The notes beneath the pieces are model-generated. The model searched no databases and was not told the origin of the DNA. It was given only the letters and a program-made list of their open reading frames with translations. Shown piece after piece: positions 7,893 through 15,111 of a DNA stretch of 57,344 nucleotides; the stretch's first letter is position 1; the number at the start of each line of letters is the position of its first letter. Origin of the DNA: Collinsella sp. (lineage in GTDB: Bacteria; Actinomycetota; Coriobacteriia; Coriobacteriales; Coriobacteriaceae); assembly GCA_019419405.1 (NCBI GenBank), contig DYAA01000106.1, positions 1 to 57,344 of the forward strand. The letters run 5' to 3'. The translations under genes were made by a program, and so were the position numbers.

Positions 7893-8009
7893 TAGTGGGA
7901 AATATGATTCTAATAGCTAGCTCAATAATTGTTAGTTACCTATTTCTACCTGCGCTTCCTTTTAATTCAGTGAAATTGGCCTCATATCGTCAAATGCCGA
8001 ATTCACGTA

Positions 8010-8054
8010 CTCGTAAAGCGGGGGTCACCGGTTCGAGCCCGGTCGCTGGCTCCA
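8010..8054 (+). other. Attachment site: 3' fragment of tRNA-Thr (anticodon CGT)
   Basis: The 45 bases fold as the 3' part of a tRNA. They give the anticodon loop CTCGTAA, the 3' anticodon stem AGCGG, a five-base variable loop, a T-arm ACCGG-TTCGAGC-CCGGT, the 3' acceptor strand CGCTGGC, discriminator T and CCA. The sequence to the left does not supply the 5' half. This is the duplicated core left by integration into the 3' end of a tRNA gene. The original tRNA terminator follows at 8066. Confidence 0.85.
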
Positions 8055-8065
8055 TTGCACAAGAT

Positions 8066-8088
8066 AGCCGCCTTCGGGCGGCTTTTTT
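8066..8088 (+). terminator. Terminator of the original tRNA-Thr gene
   Basis: AGCCGCC-TTCG-GGCGGCT followed by TTTTTT sits 11 bases after the CCA of the tRNA fragment. It marks where host sequence resumes to the right of the element. Confidence 0.85.
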
Positions 8089-8151
8089 GTTGCTGATTTC
8101 GGGCGCGCTTCCGCCAATCCAAGCACAACGCCGCCGGAAACTCTCCTACTC

Positions 8152-8202
8152 AACAAAAGCCCCGCCAACCGCAATCCCCAAAGGAACCGCGTTCAGCGGG
8201 GC
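8152..8202 (-). terminator. Probable terminator of the epimerase-kinase-yhcH operon
   Basis: Read leftward, GCCCCGC (8202-8196) pairs with GCGGGGC (8165-8159) around an inner GC-rich loop, followed by TTTTGTT. It lies downstream of yhcH. Confidence 0.55.
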
Positions 8203-8262
8203 CCAAGCGAGCTCCCCCAAGGGATAACGCTCGCAACACGAACAGCTCAGCCGAGCAGCGCG

Positions 8263-8736
8263 CTACTCCTCCCAGTAAGCATCTGCAAGCAGCTTAAAGC
8301 AAATCTTCTTGACCGGCTGCGCGCCATCGCCCTGGAACTCGAGCGTGGGCATGTGAGGCTCGCCGGCAACAAACAGCGCAAACTTGTCGTCAGCAAGATC
8401 GCCGGCGATCGAGGCGTCGGAATCGACCAGATCGTAGTCGTCCTTCTCGTCAAACTCCTGAACCAGCGTCAGGCTGCCCGTGGCAACCTTAAAGGCCTCG
8501 CGACCCTCGACGTCGATCTGCAGGTCGTGATAGCGCTGATGCGTCTCATAGTGAGCCTCGGCTTCGGGACGCGTCGTGGGAGCCATGACGTTCGCAAAGA
8601 CCTTGTCGCCCAGAATCGGATGGCTGCCGACCTCGAGCTTCGCCGGATCGTTCTCCTCGAGCCAGTCGATCAGCACGTCGAGGCCCTTGAGCATTCCACG
8701 GTACTCCTCGATATCGCCCAATGCACCGTAAATCAT
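8263..8736 (-). CDS. YhcH/YjgK/YiaL family protein, 157 aa
   Basis: The family (DUF386) includes proteins next to sugar and sialic-acid genes; some members act as sugar anomerases. The sequence begins MIYGALGDIEEYRGM. It has the family's central HYETHQRYHDLQIDVEG, with histidines suited for metal binding, and FALFVAGEPHMPTLEF near the end. The start is supported by GAGAGGGG. It is the last gene of a leftward set with the PfkB kinase and the aldose epimerase, with a dead nagA fragment in between. A mutarotase-type role on an amino sugar or its phosphate fits this context. Substrate is not shown. Confidence 0.88.
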   Translation of the reverse strand: MIYGALGDIEEYRGMLKGLDVLIDWLEENDPAKLEVGSHPILGDKVFANVMAPTTRPEAEAHYETHQRYHDLQIDVEGREAFKVATGSLTLVQEFDEKDDYDLVDSDASIAGDLADDKFALFVAGEPHMPTLEFQGDGAQPVKKICFKLLADAYWEE

Positions 8737-8768
8737 CTAAATCCCCTCTCGGATCGTTTCTTTGGCGG

Positions 8769-8933
8769 CTACTCGGCAAACGCATTACCGACGCTGTTGC
8801 CACCCACATGCGTCTCGACCAGGGTAAGGTCGGGATTGAACACGACAGTGTCGGCGTCGCGCCCCGGCATAATGCTACTGCACTTGTCGTCGACATGAGC
8901 TGGCAACCGATGCCGGGGCCGCAGCACAAGCTC
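8769..8933 (-). pseudogene. 3' remnant of a second nagA-type deacetylase gene
   Basis: Read on the minus strand, this stretch encodes HVDDKC, then SSIMPGRDAD, then LTLVETHVGGNSVGNAFAE and a stop. The intact NagA at 11627 ends IEDKC, GSIMPGRDAD, LTLVETYVGGQSVGNAFTD. The match covers about 43 codons in one frame and includes the stop. No start or upstream nagA sequence remains; the stop codon of the kinase lies directly at its 5' edge. It is a fragment left by deletion or recombination between duplicated copies. Confidence 0.85.
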
Positions 8934-9869
8934 CTACAGCTCGGTCACGACAACGCCGTTGTAAACCTCGTCCCAACGATCCATAACCAAGTGGCCAGTC
9001 ATGGGATCCATGGCATTGAGTTTGCCGCAGGTGTTGGCGGTACGCAGCACCGTCTCGTCGTCGGCGCCGGCAGCAATCGCATGTGCGAAGCCGGCAATGG
9101 TCGAATCGCCAGAGCCCGTAGCGTTAACGGCGGGGATATCGGGGGTCTTGGCGCGGAACGCACGGCCGTTATGGAAACCAACGGAGCCGGCAGCGCCCAT
9201 AGATACGACGACCCAGGGGATATCGGAGAAGCGGGCGTCAGAGGCGAGCGCGGAACGGAGCTCGTCCACATCGTCGGTGGTAAAGCTCGTGCCCAGAAGG
9301 CCGTTAATTTCGGTCAGGTTAGGCTTAACCAGCTCAGGCTTGACCTCGGACTTGAGCGCAGCCTCGAGCGAGGCGCCCGAGGTATCGAGCAGCACCTTGG
9401 CGCCGGCGTTCTCGGCAATGCCCGTGATCTTGGCGTAGTAGTCCGCCTCGACGCCGCGGGGCAGCGAACCCGAGATGGTAACGACATCGGCCTTGCTCGC
9501 AAGCTCGGCGAACTTGGCGGTAAAGGCATCGAGCTCCTCGGGGGCAATCGTCGGGCCGCTCTCGAGCAGCTCGGTCTGGTTGCCGGCGTGGAGGATGTTG
9601 AGACAAATGCGAGTCTCGCCCTTGATGGGCACAAAATCATTCTTAATGCCGTTAGCATCCATGAGCTCGGCCATATAGGCGCCCATATGACCACCAAGCA
9701 AGCCGGTTGCCACGACATCGTCGCCCAGCTGGCCCAGGACGCGGGCCACGTTGAGGCCCTTACCGCCGGCGGTCTTTTCGGGCGTCACGCGGTTGACGTC
9801 GTCGATAATGAGCTCATCGAGCTGATAGCGCGTATCGACGGACGGGTTCATCGTAACGGTGAGGATCAT
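8934..9869 (-). CDS. lacC: PfkB-family sugar-phosphate kinase (tagatose-6-phosphate / 1-phosphofructokinase type), 311 aa
   Basis: The fold belongs to the LacC/FruK branch of PfkB kinases. The start MILTVTMNPSVD and the segment TAGGKGLNVARVL are typical, and the C-terminal NATGSGDSTIAGF holds the catalytic aspartate and anion hole. ATG at 9869 has AAGGAG upstream. In the N-acetylgalactosamine pathway it would turn tagatose-6-phosphate into tagatose-1,6-bisphosphate, the step after AgaS. Fructose-1-phosphate or another sugar phosphate is possible, because the branch does not separate cleanly by sequence. The bisphosphate aldolase is not in this window. Confidence 0.82.
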   Translation of the reverse strand: MILTVTMNPSVDTRYQLDELIIDDVNRVTPEKTAGGKGLNVARVLGQLGDDVVATGLLGGHMGAYMAELMDANGIKNDFVPIKGETRICLNILHAGNQTELLESGPTIAPEELDAFTAKFAELASKADVVTISGSLPRGVEADYYAKITGIAENAGAKVLLDTSGASLEAALKSEVKPELVKPNLTEINGLLGTSFTTDDVDELRSALASDARFSDIPWVVVSMGAAGSVGFHNGRAFRAKTPDIPAVNATGSGDSTIAGFAHAIAAGADDETVLRTANTCGKLNAMDPMTGHLVMDRWDEVYNGVVVTEL

Positions 9870-9928
9870 TTCTAGCTCCTTATCTCGCAGGCTCCTTATG
9901 CCTTGCAAAACGAATTGGCTACATGCGA

Positions 9929-10810
9929 CTACAGAATCTCGATTGTGAACGAGCGCACGATGGTTTCTTTGGGCTTGGCGATAAGGCAGCCGCGCTTGTG
10001 CTCAAGCACGTCGTCCTCATCGGAGCAGGTCGAAAGACCGCCCCAGGGCTCAACTGCCACAAAATCACCCTCGGGCTTGCTCCACACAATGAGGTACGGG
10101 AAGCCCTCAAAGCTCAGGCGAACACCCTTGTCCTCGCCCTTTTTGGAAAGCGTGACCTGACGGCTCTCGAGCACGTCAAAGATGGTCTCCGCAAAATCGA
10201 AGAGCTCATGTGACAGAGGCAGCGTCTTTCCCACCATGGGGTTCTTGGAGCGGTTGGTCACGTCAATCAAGCCAGTCGAGGGGACGGCAGCGCAAAGCTC
10301 AGCAGCCTCGTCTTTCTCAAAACGCAACTCGTAGTCCGTATAGGCCTCGCCCTCATCGAGCGGGCACCTAAAGCCGGGGTGTCCACCGATAAAGAAAGGC
10401 ATGTCCTCGGTGCCCTCGTTGGTAACCTCATAGGAGACGCGCACGGCGGCGTCCTCGAGCGTATAGCGGGCGACAAGCTTAAACGGATACGGATAATCGC
10501 TCAGCAGCGCGGCGTTATCCTCCGAAGCCAGGCACATCGCCAGCTCGTTCTCGCTCTGGCTCAGCAGCTTCCACTCCTGTTTGCGCGCAAACCCATGGCG
10601 GGCGAGCTTCACATGATGTCCGGCAAACGTCATGGCGCTGTTATCGCGCAAACCTCCGCAAATCGGGAAGCAAATCGGTGCCTGGCCGGACCACACGGCG
10701 GGATCGCCCTGCCACAAGTACTCGCGACCTCCAGCCTCAATCGAGGTAAACGAACCACCGGCCGTGGAGACCTTGATAGAAATCGAATCGTTGGAGAGAG
10801 CGTATTCCAT
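9929..10810 (-). CDS. Aldose 1-epimerase family protein (LacX-like), 293 aa
   Basis: Galactose-mutarotase-like fold; such enzymes interconvert alpha and beta anomers of sugars. Visible family segments are GGLRDN, the histidine-containing ARHGFAR, PFFIGGHPGFRCPL and VAVEPWGGLSTC with the likely catalytic glutamate. ATG at 10810 follows AAAGGATGG. It is the first gene of a leftward set with the PfkB kinase and YhcH, 59 bases before the kinase. This arrangement recalls lacX next to tagatose-pathway genes. The opposite strand carries a flavodoxin gene starting 156 bases away. Confidence 0.88.
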   Translation of the reverse strand: MEYALSNDSISIKVSTAGGSFTSIEAGGREYLWQGDPAVWSGQAPICFPICGGLRDNSAMTFAGHHVKLARHGFARKQEWKLLSQSENELAMCLASEDNAALLSDYPYPFKLVARYTLEDAAVRVSYEVTNEGTEDMPFFIGGHPGFRCPLDEGEAYTDYELRFEKDEAAELCAAVPSTGLIDVTNRSKNPMVGKTLPLSHELFDFAETIFDVLESRQVTLSKKGEDKGVRLSFEGFPYLIVWSKPEGDFVAVEPWGGLSTCSDEDDVLEHKRGCLIAKPKETIVRSFTIEIL

Positions 10811-10966
10811 TGTCCATCCTTTCGAACAACTGCTTTTTGCTCGCAAGAACCCGTCTCGGCCCTGACCAAAGGACAAACCCGCACGTTCATCGATGCGTCC
10901 GGTTTCCCAGCCATGCAACGGGGTACCATACAGACATTGATGCAATTACAGCTGAAAGGCCTTCTT

Positions 10967-11551
10967 ATGCGAACCATCATCCTTTATGCCTCACACCACC
11001 ACGGCAATACGAAAAAGCTCGTGGACGCCATCGTCGAGGCGCACCCCGAGATCGATACCCTCGACGTGAAGTCACTCGGTAAAAACGAGTACCCCGACCT
11101 GCACGAATACCATCTGATCGGTGTCGCCACGGGCATCTATTACTCCGAGATCGACAAGGACATGGCACGCGTGCTCACGAACGTGCTGCAGCCGCAGGAC
11201 AAGGTGTTTGGCCTTATGACCTACGGTGGCAAAAACAAGTGGTACGGCAAGGATATCGATGGCATCTGCCGCATGAGGCAGGCCATCTTTATGGGCGTCT
11301 ACGGCTGTCCCGGCTTTGATACGTGGGGGCCGTTCAAACTCACCGGCGGCGTCCAGAAGGGACACCCGACCGCTGAGGAAATTAAGGGCGCCGTCGACTT
11401 CTTCGACAAGATCGAAGACGAGTATGGCGACATCATCGTCGAAGAGTACGCCAAGCGCGAGAAGCGTCTAGCATACGAAAAGGAGCATCCCGCGGGGGGT
11501 CTTGTGGCCGGCGTCAAGCGCACGGCAAAGAAGATCGTTAACAAGCTGTAA
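10967..11551 (+). CDS. Flavodoxin-family protein, 194 aa
   Basis: The N-terminal ILYASHHHGNTKKLVDAI contains the FMN phosphate-binding loop of flavodoxins in the form SHHHGNTKK. GVATGIYYSEIDKDM and LMTYGGKNKWYG fit the second and third FMN loops. A C-terminal basic tail (GVKRTAKKIVNK) extends past the flavodoxin core. ATG at 10967 has GAAAGG at seven bases. The gene stands alone, divergent from the epimerase and closed by its own terminator. It may serve as an electron carrier or quinone/ferredoxin-linked reductase in an anaerobe. The partner is unknown. Confidence 0.85.
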   Translation: MRTIILYASHHHGNTKKLVDAIVEAHPEIDTLDVKSLGKNEYPDLHEYHLIGVATGIYYSEIDKDMARVLTNVLQPQDKVFGLMTYGGKNKWYGKDIDGICRMRQAIFMGVYGCPGFDTWGPFKLTGGVQKGHPTAEEIKGAVDFFDKIEDEYGDIIVEEYAKREKRLAYEKEHPAGGLVAGVKRTAKKIVNKL

Positions 11552-11582
11552 CTGTTAAGGTGCTTTTGAGCGTTTAACCCAT

Positions 11583-11620
11583 ACGGCGGGTCCGAGCAGA
11601 TTCGGGCCCGCCGTCTTTTT
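11583..11620 (+). terminator. Intrinsic terminator after the flavodoxin gene
   Basis: ACGGCGGG (11583-11590) pairs with CCCGCCGT (11607-11614), followed by CTTTTTC. The nagA gene converges from the other side. Confidence 0.85.
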
Positions 11621-11626
11621 CTATCG

Positions 11627-12796
11627 TTAATCGGTAAAGGCGTTGCCGACGCTCTGGCCGCCAACATACGTCTCGACGAGGGTGAGCTCATGGTCGAACA
11701 CGACAAAGTCGGCGTCGCGACCCGGCATGATGCTGCCGCACTTATCCTCGATGTGCGCAGAGCGAGCCGGCACCTCGGTTGCCATGCGAATGGCGATATC
11801 AGCGCTGGCGATGCCCCAATCGACAATGTTCTTGACGCCCTGGGCAAGCGTGAGCACCGAGCCGGCAATGCTTTTGCCGTCGGCGAGCCAGCACAGGTTG
11901 TCCTTCATGATGACGTCCATGCCACCACTGGTGTAGCTGCCCTCGGGCATGCCGCCGCAGCCCAGGCAGTCGGTGATGAGCACCGTGTGCTGCCAGCCCT
12001 TTGCCTGCAGCAGTGCCTTGATGGCGGCAGGGTTTACGTGCTTGCCGTCACAGATGATCTCGGCGTAGGTCTCGGGCGTGGACATGGCAGCACCCACGAC
12101 ACCGGGCTCACGGTGATGCAGACCGCGCTGGCCGTTATAGGTATGCGTAAAGCAGCTGGCACCGGCATTGATAGCGGCGATGCACTCATCGTAGGTGGCG
12201 TCGGAGTGACCGATGCTGGTCACCACGCCCTTGGCGTTCAGAGCAGCCGCATAAGCAGCGGCACCGTCGCGCTCGGCGGCCATGGCGCTCTTAACGATGC
12301 GACCGCCCGCAGCCTCCTGCCACTGGTCGAAAACCTCCTCGGAGGGGTCAATCAGGTAAGCGGGGTTCTGCGCGCCCACGTGCTTCATGGTAAAGAAGGG
12401 GCCCTCCAGGTAGATGCCCTGAATGCGGGCACCGCAGAAGTCGGGGCCGCGGCCCTCGTCAGCCTGGGCGATGGCGGCGCAGGCATCCTTGATCTGCTCG
12501 ACGCCATCGGTGAACGTCGTGGGCAGCCAGCTGGTGGTACCGCGACGGGCGAGCTCGGTTGAGCTGATATCGATGCCCTCGGGATCGTTATCGGTAGTTG
12601 AGTGGTTGTAGAAGCCATGGATGTGAGTATCGACCATACCCGGTGCGATCCACGATCCCGTGTAGTCCTTAATCTCGCAAGAGGGCTCGTCGGCCTGCCA
12701 GGCGCCAAAAACGCCATCCTCGACCATAAGATAGCCGCCCAGTTGCGGGCCTGCCGGCAAGAAGAACTTGTCAGCCTTAATTGCGTACGTGCTCAT
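11627..12796 (-). CDS. nagA: N-acetylglucosamine/galactosamine-6-phosphate deacetylase, 389 aa
   Basis: Amidohydrolase-superfamily enzyme that removes acetate from N-acetyl-hexosamine 6-phosphate. The metal and substrate motifs are visible: PGMVDTHIHGF, GHSDATYDE, THTYNGQRGLHHREPG and the catalytic region LITDCLGCGG. ATG at 12796 has GGAG five bases before it. Neighbours AgaS, the GntR regulator and the mannose-family PTS suggest GalNAc-6-phosphate as substrate, but GlcNAc-6-phosphate cannot be excluded. A terminator lies between agaS and this gene, so it may have its own promoter or depend on read-through. A partial second copy lies at 8769-8933. Confidence 0.92.
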   Translation of the reverse strand: MSTYAIKADKFFLPAGPQLGGYLMVEDGVFGAWQADEPSCEIKDYTGSWIAPGMVDTHIHGFYNHSTTDNDPEGIDISSTELARRGTTSWLPTTFTDGVEQIKDACAAIAQADEGRGPDFCGARIQGIYLEGPFFTMKHVGAQNPAYLIDPSEEVFDQWQEAAGGRIVKSAMAAERDGAAAYAAALNAKGVVTSIGHSDATYDECIAAINAGASCFTHTYNGQRGLHHREPGVVGAAMSTPETYAEIICDGKHVNPAAIKALLQAKGWQHTVLITDCLGCGGMPEGSYTSGGMDVIMKDNLCWLADGKSIAGSVLTLAQGVKNIVDWGIASADIAIRMATEVPARSAHIEDKCGSIMPGRDADFVVFDHELTLVETYVGGQSVGNAFTD

Positions 12797-12854
12797 ATGC
12801 ACTCCTCGCTTCTAAAGCAGTTGACTGTGGTAATGCTTATACCCAGCTCACGTA

Positions 12855-12896
12855 AAACAAAAAGCGCCCGCCCGCCGTTATGAGCGGACGGGCGCC
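12855..12896 (-). terminator. Terminator after agaS
   Basis: Read leftward, GCGCCCGTCCGC and GCGGGCGGGCGC form a long stem around CTCATAACG, followed by TTTTTGTTTT. It lies between agaS and nagA. Confidence 0.85.
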
Positions 12897-12913
12897 CTTA
12901 CAGGGGGACGCGA

Positions 12914-14080
12914 TTAAGCGGTGAAGGGGTGAATCGTCACGCCCTTAACCACGCGGTTGACCGTGCCGGTGGGGCTCGGCGTATCGGGCGTGTTGCCCAC
13001 GCGGACGGAGTTGAGCAGGCTGATAGCCTGGGCAAACATCACGAACGGCAGAGCAAGGTAACCCTCGGGAAGTGCCTCGTAGCCCTTAAAGGTGAAGGAC
13101 TCACCCTCATAGACGGTGGCACCTTCCTGCTGAACGGCGATGGTGTGCTGAGCGATCTCGTCGCCACCGATCTCGTTGAGGATGTCGATGTCGTACTGAC
13201 GGGTGTAGGCGTCGTTGTTGACGAACACGAAGACGAGCGTCTTATCGTCGACGAAGGACTTAGGTCCGTGACGATAGCCCATGGAGGTGTCGTAGGAAGT
13301 AGCGACCAGACCGTGAGCGAGCTCGAGGATCTTGAGCTGGCTCTCCTGAGCAAGGCCACCGAAGGAGCCAGAACCCAAGTAGGTCACGCGGTTGAAATCG
13401 CCAGCCAGGTAATCGGCGATCTCGGGCTCACGGGAGATGACCTCCTCGCCCATCTTGGCAATCGTCTCGACCCACTCGGCCTTCTGCTCGTCAGAGGCAG
13501 TGTCGAAAATAAGGGTGGAGAGCAGGGTCATGCAGGAATAAGAACCGGTCATGGCGAAGCCCTTGTCGTTGGCGCGCGGAATGAGCAGCGTCAGCGCATT
13601 GGGATCATCGGCAGACTCGACGGCAAGCTTGCCCTCGGGAGCGCAGGTGATGTTGAGGAACTTGACGTTGTGGACGAGCTCCTTGGCAACGGCAACGGCG
13701 GCAAGGCTCTCGGGGCTGTTGCCAGAGCGGGCAAAGGAAACCACGAGCGTGGGATCCTCGGCGCGCAGGAAGTCGCGCGGGGCGCTCACGATGTCGGTCG
13801 TGGCGATGGGCTTAAAGTCGTAGAGATCAGTGTTGCCAGCGTGACGCAGGTACGGGGCGCAGGTATCGCCAACGTAGTCGGACGTACCGGCACCGGTGAA
13901 GACAACGGACAGACGACCCTCGCCCATAGCGCGAGCCTCGGCCAGGAAGGCCTCGATGGCCTCCTTGTTCTCGCGATAGATGTTGAGCGTATCACGCCAA
14001 AGCTCGGGCTGCTGAGCAATCTCGGCCGTGGTGATCTGGGCGCCGAGCTCGGTGAGCTCCTCGACACTCTTCTCGAACAT
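12914..14080 (-). CDS. agaS: AgaS-type SIS-domain isomerase/deaminase, 388 aa
   Basis: Two SIS domains of the GlmS/AgaS type. VVFTGAGTSDYVGD and VVSFARSGNSPES bind sugar phosphate in the first domain; YLGSGSFGGLAQES and YDTSMGYRHGPKSF lie in the second. AgaS acts on galactosamine-6-phosphate and yields tagatose-6-phosphate and ammonia. The length matches the family. AGAGAGG precedes the ATG. The gene is preceded by a GntR operator that overlaps its promoter and by the regulator gene itself, so control by the amino-sugar signal is likely. Confidence 0.9.
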   Translation of the reverse strand: MFEKSVEELTELGAQITTAEIAQQPELWRDTLNIYRENKEAIEAFLAEARAMGEGRLSVVFTGAGTSDYVGDTCAPYLRHAGNTDLYDFKPIATTDIVSAPRDFLRAEDPTLVVSFARSGNSPESLAAVAVAKELVHNVKFLNITCAPEGKLAVESADDPNALTLLIPRANDKGFAMTGSYSCMTLLSTLIFDTASDEQKAEWVETIAKMGEEVISREPEIADYLAGDFNRVTYLGSGSFGGLAQESQLKILELAHGLVATSYDTSMGYRHGPKSFVDDKTLVFVFVNNDAYTRQYDIDILNEIGGDEIAQHTIAVQQEGATVYEGESFTFKGYEALPEGYLALPFVMFAQAISLLNSVRVGNTPDTPSPTGTVNRVVKGVTIHPFTA

Positions 14081-14119
14081 TTCTAATACCTCTCTCTAGA
14101 AGTAATCCTCTGACGTGCA

Positions 14120-14155
14120 ATTATACACTTCGGTTGGTTATCTGGTAGTAACCAG
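14120..14155 (-). promoter_or_regulatory. agaS promoter with GntR operator
   Basis: The perfect palindrome CTGGT-AGTA-ACCAG (14142-14155) lies directly upstream of the -10 box TATAAT (minus strand, 14120-14125), covering the -35 zone. A near-identical site lies before the PTS operon at 18435. Palindromes of this type are bound by HutC-family GntR regulators of amino-sugar genes (compare DasR and NagR sites). The neighbour regulator at 14195 is the likely ligand-responsive repressor. Confidence 0.75.
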
Positions 14156-14194
14156 TTAAATGCAAAGAATCACCATATGGAAACGATGCGAGCA

Positions 14195-14926
14195 CTAGTT
14201 ACTGCGCTGGTGGTAAACCTTGTATTTAAACTGATCGGCACGAGCAACCGAAAGTGTGTACTCCACTACCTCGTTTGACTCGTTATACGTAGTCCTGACC
14301 AAATCGAGCACAGGCGAGCCCTCGACAATTCCCAAAAGGTGGGCATCGGTGGGACGGGCTATGCTCGCATAGAACTCCTCTTCGGCCACGCGAATCTTTT
14401 GCTGAAAGTCCTGCTCAATCACATCGTAAAGCGGCTTACGCTCCAGCAGCGGTCGCTTTAGGGACAGAAATTGACGAACCGGTAGATAGCTGCGTTCGAC
14501 CATCATGGGCATGTTGTCGGCAGAGCGAAGACGCTTGAGCTTAAAAATGCGATCACCGATGCGCAATCCCATATGCTCGGCCAGATTCTTATCGGCCTCC
14601 ATCTCGCAAAACTCGAGAATCGTGGTCTCGGGTTCTCGACCCATCGCGCGCATCTGCTCGGTAAAGCTGTAGGACTGCATAAGATTGGTTGCTTTTGCCG
14701 AACGGTCGGTCACAAAGGTACCGCGACCGTGCTGCCGAACCACCAGTCCTAAACGCTCCAGTTCCTGCAGAGCCAGGCGTACCGTAGTGCGCGAGAGACC
14801 ATAGCGCTCCGAAAGTTCGCGCTCGGAAGGAATCATGTCACCGGCGCGATATTCATGGTCAATCTTTTCGGTCAGAATATCGACCAGCTGATCGTACAGC
14901 GGTTGCTTACGCGCTCCGATCGCCAT
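14195..14926 (-). CDS. GntR/HutC-family regulator, probable amino-sugar repressor, 243 aa
   Basis: The N-terminal winged helix carries MIPSERELSERYGLSRTTVR and LVVRQHGRGTFV, typical of GntR. The C-terminal UTRA domain starts near residue 85 (SYSFTEQMRAMG) and contains LRSADNMPMMVERSYLP and VVEYTLSVARADQFKY, the sugar-phosphate-binding type. It lies between the PTS operon and agaS, with matching operators before both. A phosphorylated amino sugar would be the natural inducer, by analogy with NagR/DasR. It is read in the same direction as agaS, separated by the operator region. Confidence 0.88.
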   Translation of the reverse strand: MAIGARKQPLYDQLVDILTEKIDHEYRAGDMIPSERELSERYGLSRTTVRLALQELERLGLVVRQHGRGTFVTDRSAKATNLMQSYSFTEQMRAMGREPETTILEFCEMEADKNLAEHMGLRIGDRIFKLKRLRSADNMPMMVERSYLPVRQFLSLKRPLLERKPLYDVIEQDFQQKIRVAEEEFYASIARPTDAHLLGIVEGSPVLDLVRTTYNESNEVVEYTLSVARADQFKYKVYHQRSN

Positions 14927-15011
14927 CCTATCCTCCCTTTTGCTCGAATTCGGCTAACTACCTAGGGTGTTATGCATTATCTGTCTGCCACACCCGAATC
15001 ATTAAGAAAAC

Positions 15012-15046
15012 AAAAGCCGCGCGCTCTTTCGAGCACGCGGCTTTTA
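15012..15046 (-). terminator. Terminator of the aga PTS operon
   Basis: Read leftward, AAAAGCCGCGTGCTC-GAAA-GAGCGCGCGGCTTTT forms a near-perfect stem ending in a T-run. It lies after the IID gene. Confidence 0.92.
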
Positions 15047-15111
15047 ACATACACATGGCTTAAGGGGTCGGGGTGTGAGCCGCGTAGGGACACACCCCTC
15101 AAGCTAGAGCC

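Larger units (their letters stand above)
1..8054. mobile_element. Integrative mobilizable element, right part
   Basis: The first 8 kb hold only mobile-element functions: IS21 remnant, candidate oriT, relaxase, coupling protein, MobC-like protein, DnaB-like ATPase, HTH protein and tyrosine recombinase. The right boundary is a 45-base 3' fragment of tRNA-Thr(CGT) beside the integrase, a classical attachment site of tyrosine recombinases. Beyond it the genes turn to ordinary sugar metabolism. The left end and the intact tRNA are outside the window, so total size is unknown. No VirB4-like gene is visible here. The element may depend on another conjugation machine, or its transfer genes may lie further left. 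Confidence 0.85.

Noticed and set aside
8010..8054. A complete tRNA gene
   Set aside because: Only the 3' half from the anticodon loop folds. The bases to the left give neither D-arm nor 5' acceptor strand.
8546..8929. Minus-strand frame of 127 codons between kinase and yhcH
   Set aside because: It is in a different frame from the clear nagA remnant and has no family match, so it is treated as a chance frame.
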